Assembly (NCBI RefSeq): GCF_003286085.1
Contig: NW_020825288.1
Coordinates: forward strand, 12,648,001 to 12,712,000
Direction of reading: 5' to 3'
From: Drosophila persimilis
Lineage: Eukaryota > Arthropoda > Insecta > Diptera > Drosophilidae
DNA length: 64,000 nucleotides
In this document: piece by piece, positions 61,672 to 64,000 of the stretch
Layout: the number at the start of each line of letters is the position of its first letter
Numbering within the stretch: position 1 is the stretch's first letter
The notes under the pieces: model-generated
Database searches by the model: none
What the model was told of the DNA's origin: nothing
What the model saw: the letters and a program-made list of their open reading frames with translations, nothing else
Position numbers and translations under genes: made by a program

Positions 61672-62674
61672 TAGGTTGCTGCGGTGACCGATATACCCGA
61701 TACATAGTCAGTATGGCTACATTAAGCGACAATGTGTGCGTGCGGGAGACAGAAAACGTGTCTGAACATGTCGTCGGGCGCTGCATAGCCACTGCAAAAT
61801 AATTTGTTCCTTTTGGCTATAAAAATGATCCGATCTGATCCAGATTCAGCAATCTCATAGATACGGTCATTCTCTATGATTGTGCGTTTTTAGTTTTCTC
61901 GTACCTTCAGTATTGTGGATGCCACAGATTTTCGTCCCTTGTGGGGGCGGAAGAGGGTGGGGCGAAATTTTGAGATATACGTTTTATAGTGAGATCTAAT
62001 AGGAGTGTGGATACCAAATTTGGTTACTCTATCCTTAATAGTCTCTGAGATTTGTGGATGCTCCAGATTTTCGTCCTTTGCGGGGGCGAAAGGTGGTGTG
62101 GCGAAATTTTGACACAAAATGGTCAAGGTCAGATATCACAGGAGTGTAGATAAAAATTTTGGTTGCTCTAGCTTTTATAGTCTCTGATATCTAGGAACTC
62201 ATATTTTGCAATTGACAAAACCGACAATGAAACCTGTGTGTTAGAGAGAGATAGAGCGAGAAAGAATGCAATTGTTTTCTTGATTCTGGCAATAATAATT
62301 ATACGATCTGGTTCAAATTTTGCACTCTAGAAGATATAGTCATCTTCTACGATTCTGCTATTTTAGTTTTCTCGTATTGTCGAAATTGTGTGGCACAGAT
62401 GCCACAGGGGCGAAGTTTTGAAATATTCTTGTAGCAGTGACATACATATCACTGAAGTCTGGATCGAAAAGATCGTTGCTCTAATAATGGACGCTAATAA
62501 TGGGCGCTCATAGGGACGGACAGACAGACATAGCTCAATCGACTCGGCTATTGATGCTGATCAAGAATATATATACTTTATGGGGTCGGAAACGATTCCT
62601 TCTGGACGTTACACACATCCATTTTCACCACAAATCTAATAACCCCTATACTCATTTTGAGTATCGGGTATACA
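61672..62674 (-). mobile_element. Diverged DINE-1-like element between the two Hsp68 genes
   Basis: In minus orientation, the head TATACCCGATACTCAAAATG is at about 62672-62653. The GATCAAGAATATATATACTT block (62560-62579), GACGGACAGACAGACA run (62515-62530), internal CGCCCCACCC repeats (61940-62100) and terminal GTTGCTGCGGT hairpin half (61675-61685) all match copies 1 and 2. It carries many substitutions and is about 100 bp shorter. A GA-rich tract, GAGAGAGATAGAGCGAGAAA, lies at about 62244-62263. Confidence 0.85.
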
Positions 62675-63180
62675 AATGTAACTTTTAAATGCCCATGGAA
62701 AATCAAAACGTAAAATGATATTTCAGATAATTAATTAATTAAAACAGTGAAGAATAAATATCCAAGAGACTTTAAGAGACTGACAACAACATAAATACAT
62801 ACATTAACATATGTAAGTACATACGTACATATGTACATACATATGTATGTGTGTACACATACATATCGGTTTGGTCAACTCTAAAAGAGGAGAAATTAAA
62901 TAGAAATACCTTTACATTTATCAGCTACATTTAGAAGACAACATATATGTACATACATATCAATATTTTATAATAATAAATAGGTACCACCTGCTAAAAA
63001 AAGCTTATAAATAATATTATTTAGACGTCAATAAGCTGAATGAACAATTTTAGAATATGACCAGTTCTGCAGGTACACAAATATTGGTGAAAGAATCTAT
63101 AAATAAGCCAAAAATTGTTAAAAATAGACTGAATTAATAGATAAGTGGCAGCGCTGACCTACGATAATGCATCGCTTCCA
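62675..63180. other. Spacer between the DINE-1-like element and the right Hsp68 arm
   Basis: AT-rich and non-coding, with a palindromic TACATA/TATGTA-rich patch at 62810-62875. I see nothing else in it. The corresponding 176 bases on the other side (61496-61671) also show no feature. Confidence 0.6.
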
Positions 63181-63247
63181 CTTAATTATTCTTGAATTTT
63201 CCATACCCTACAGTTCACATCATTTCCCCGTACACATGCTCTTGTTA

Positions 63248-63450
63248 TCTCTCTCGCACTCTCTCGTAGCATAGCGAACGTTTTTCACTTTTCACAACAT
63301 TCCCCTCTTTCGACACTACGGTTATCTCACTCGCACTCTCGCGAAACTTCGCGAATCATCGCGAACGTTCTCCCCTCTTCTGGCAAGGGAATCTCAAACT
63401 GGCCGGGAGTATAAATAGCGGCGCCGTTCGCTACCCCTGCACATTTCAAT
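63248..63450 (+). promoter_or_regulatory. Hsp68: Hsp68 copy B heat-shock promoter
   Basis: Mirror image of copy A's promoter: CTCTCTCG GAGA sites at 63248-63266, a perfect heat-shock element at 63342-63356, a second GAAcgTTC at 63363-63370, a TATAAATA box at 63410-63417, a likely start near 63445, and then an A-rich leader of about 229 bases. Confidence 0.85.
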
Positions 63451-63673
63451 TCAAGCAAGCAACAACACAACAAGCAAAGCAAGCGAAAGTGACGGTTACA
63501 ACCGAAAACTCTACACAACAAGTAAAAGTGAAACCAGAAATTAGATAAAAGTATTGAAATACAAGTAAAATTCAACAGAATAAAAATCGCAAACGAGGGA
63601 TTGCAGAAGCAGCCCGGCAACAATAAATTGTTAAAGAAATACAGAAGAAGCCACACACACACACACACAGAAA

Positions 63674-64000
63674 ATGCCGGCCATTGGCATTGACTTGGGC
63701 ACCACGTACTCGTGCGTCGGTGTCTTCCAGCACGGAAAGGTGGAAATAATCGCCAACGATCAGGGCAACCGCACAACGCCCAGTTATGTGGCATTCACCG
63801 ATTCGGAGCGCCTCATCGGAGACGCCGCCAAGAACCAGGTGGCGATGAATCCGAAGAACAGTGTGTTCGACGCCAAGCGCCTGATTGGGCGCAAGTTCGA
63901 CGACTCGAAGATCCAGGATGACATGAAGCACTGGCCCTTCAAGGTGGTCAACGACTGCGGCAAGCCAAAGATGAGTGTCGAGTTCAAGGGCGAGGTGAAG
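63674..64000 (+). CDS. Hsp68: Heat shock protein 68 (Hsp70 family), copy B, 3' end outside window
   Basis: The ATG at 63674 opens a frame of 109 codons to the window edge. Its translation matches residues 1-109 of copy A without a visible change, including the IDLGTTYS phosphate-binding loop. It has its own complete heat-shock promoter and the same CA-rich leader end before the ATG, so it should be functional if the rest is intact. It is divergently oriented to copy A, with 2671 bases between the start codons. Confidence 0.9.
   Translation, partial: MPAIGIDLGTTYSCVGVFQHGKVEIIANDQGNRTTPSYVAFTDSERLIGDAAKNQVAMNPKNSVFDAKRLIGRKFDDSKIQDDMKHWPFKVVNDCGKPKMSVEFKGEVK

Larger units (their letters stand above)
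63181..64000. repeat. Right arm of the large inverted repeat (Hsp68 copy B 5' part)
   Basis: Partner of 60676-61495. It runs off the end of the window, so its full length is at least 820 bp. The non-repeated spacer is 1685 bp. Confidence 0.9.

Noticed and set aside
1..64000. tRNA, rRNA, snRNA or CRISPR-like loci
   Set aside because: No tRNA B-box (GGTTCRANNCC with matching stems) or other structured RNA was recognised by eye, and CRISPR arrays are not expected in an animal genome. A tRNAscan/Infernal run would be decisive.

Overview
The window is genomic DNA of a Drosophila species, most likely of the obscura group. It has short introns with GTAAGT-type donors, A-rich leaders and trailers, and many dinucleotide and trinucleotide microsatellites. 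It also carries several roughly 1.1 kb DINE-1-type (SGM/ISY-like) Helitron-derived elements, which are abundant in obscura-group flies. The recognised genes (Syx1A, the 3' end of eIF4E-HP, SMC1, Hsp68) are neighbours in the region I know as 95D-E of D. melanogaster, Muller element E.

Layout: 1-2025 is an A-rich leader, followed by the intronless syntaxin 1A CDS (2026-2901, +) and an A-rich trailer that runs to about 5.23 kb. There it meets a strong splice-donor-like site. About 40 kb of largely non-coding DNA follows (5.2-45.7 kb). It holds microsatellites, degenerate minisatellites, two nearly identical same-strand DINE-1-like copies (17.6-18.7 and 32.9-34.0 kb), a decayed third copy (about 39 kb), and a complete PIF/Harbinger-type DNA transposon (35956-37420). 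That transposon has TAA target duplications, terminal inverted repeats and two convergent spliced ORFs. An A-rich, UTR-like block (45.7-50.2 kb) precedes the two last coding exons of eIF4E-HP (50383-51280, +). The upstream exons of eIF4E-HP are not in the window, which suggests that Syx1A lies inside a giant eIF4E-HP intron.

On the minus strand the complete SMC1 cohesin gene (52533-56900) can be reconstructed as 11 coding exons for 1238 residues. One of its introns appears to use a GC-AG boundary. A 2 kb gene-poor spacer with a CTCF-like motif follows.

The right end holds two head-to-head Hsp68/Hsp70-family genes: a complete minus-strand copy (59074-61002) and a plus-strand copy cut by the window edge (63674 onward). 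They form an inverted repeat of at least 820 bp per arm that looks identical over coding sequence, leader, TATA box and heat-shock elements. A diverged DINE-1-like element lies in the 1.7 kb spacer.

Roles: Syx1A drives vesicle fusion at synapses and elsewhere, eIF4E-HP represses translation by cap binding, SMC1 is a cohesin ATPase, and Hsp68 is a heat-inducible chaperone. They are neighbours by chromosomal history and do not form one pathway.
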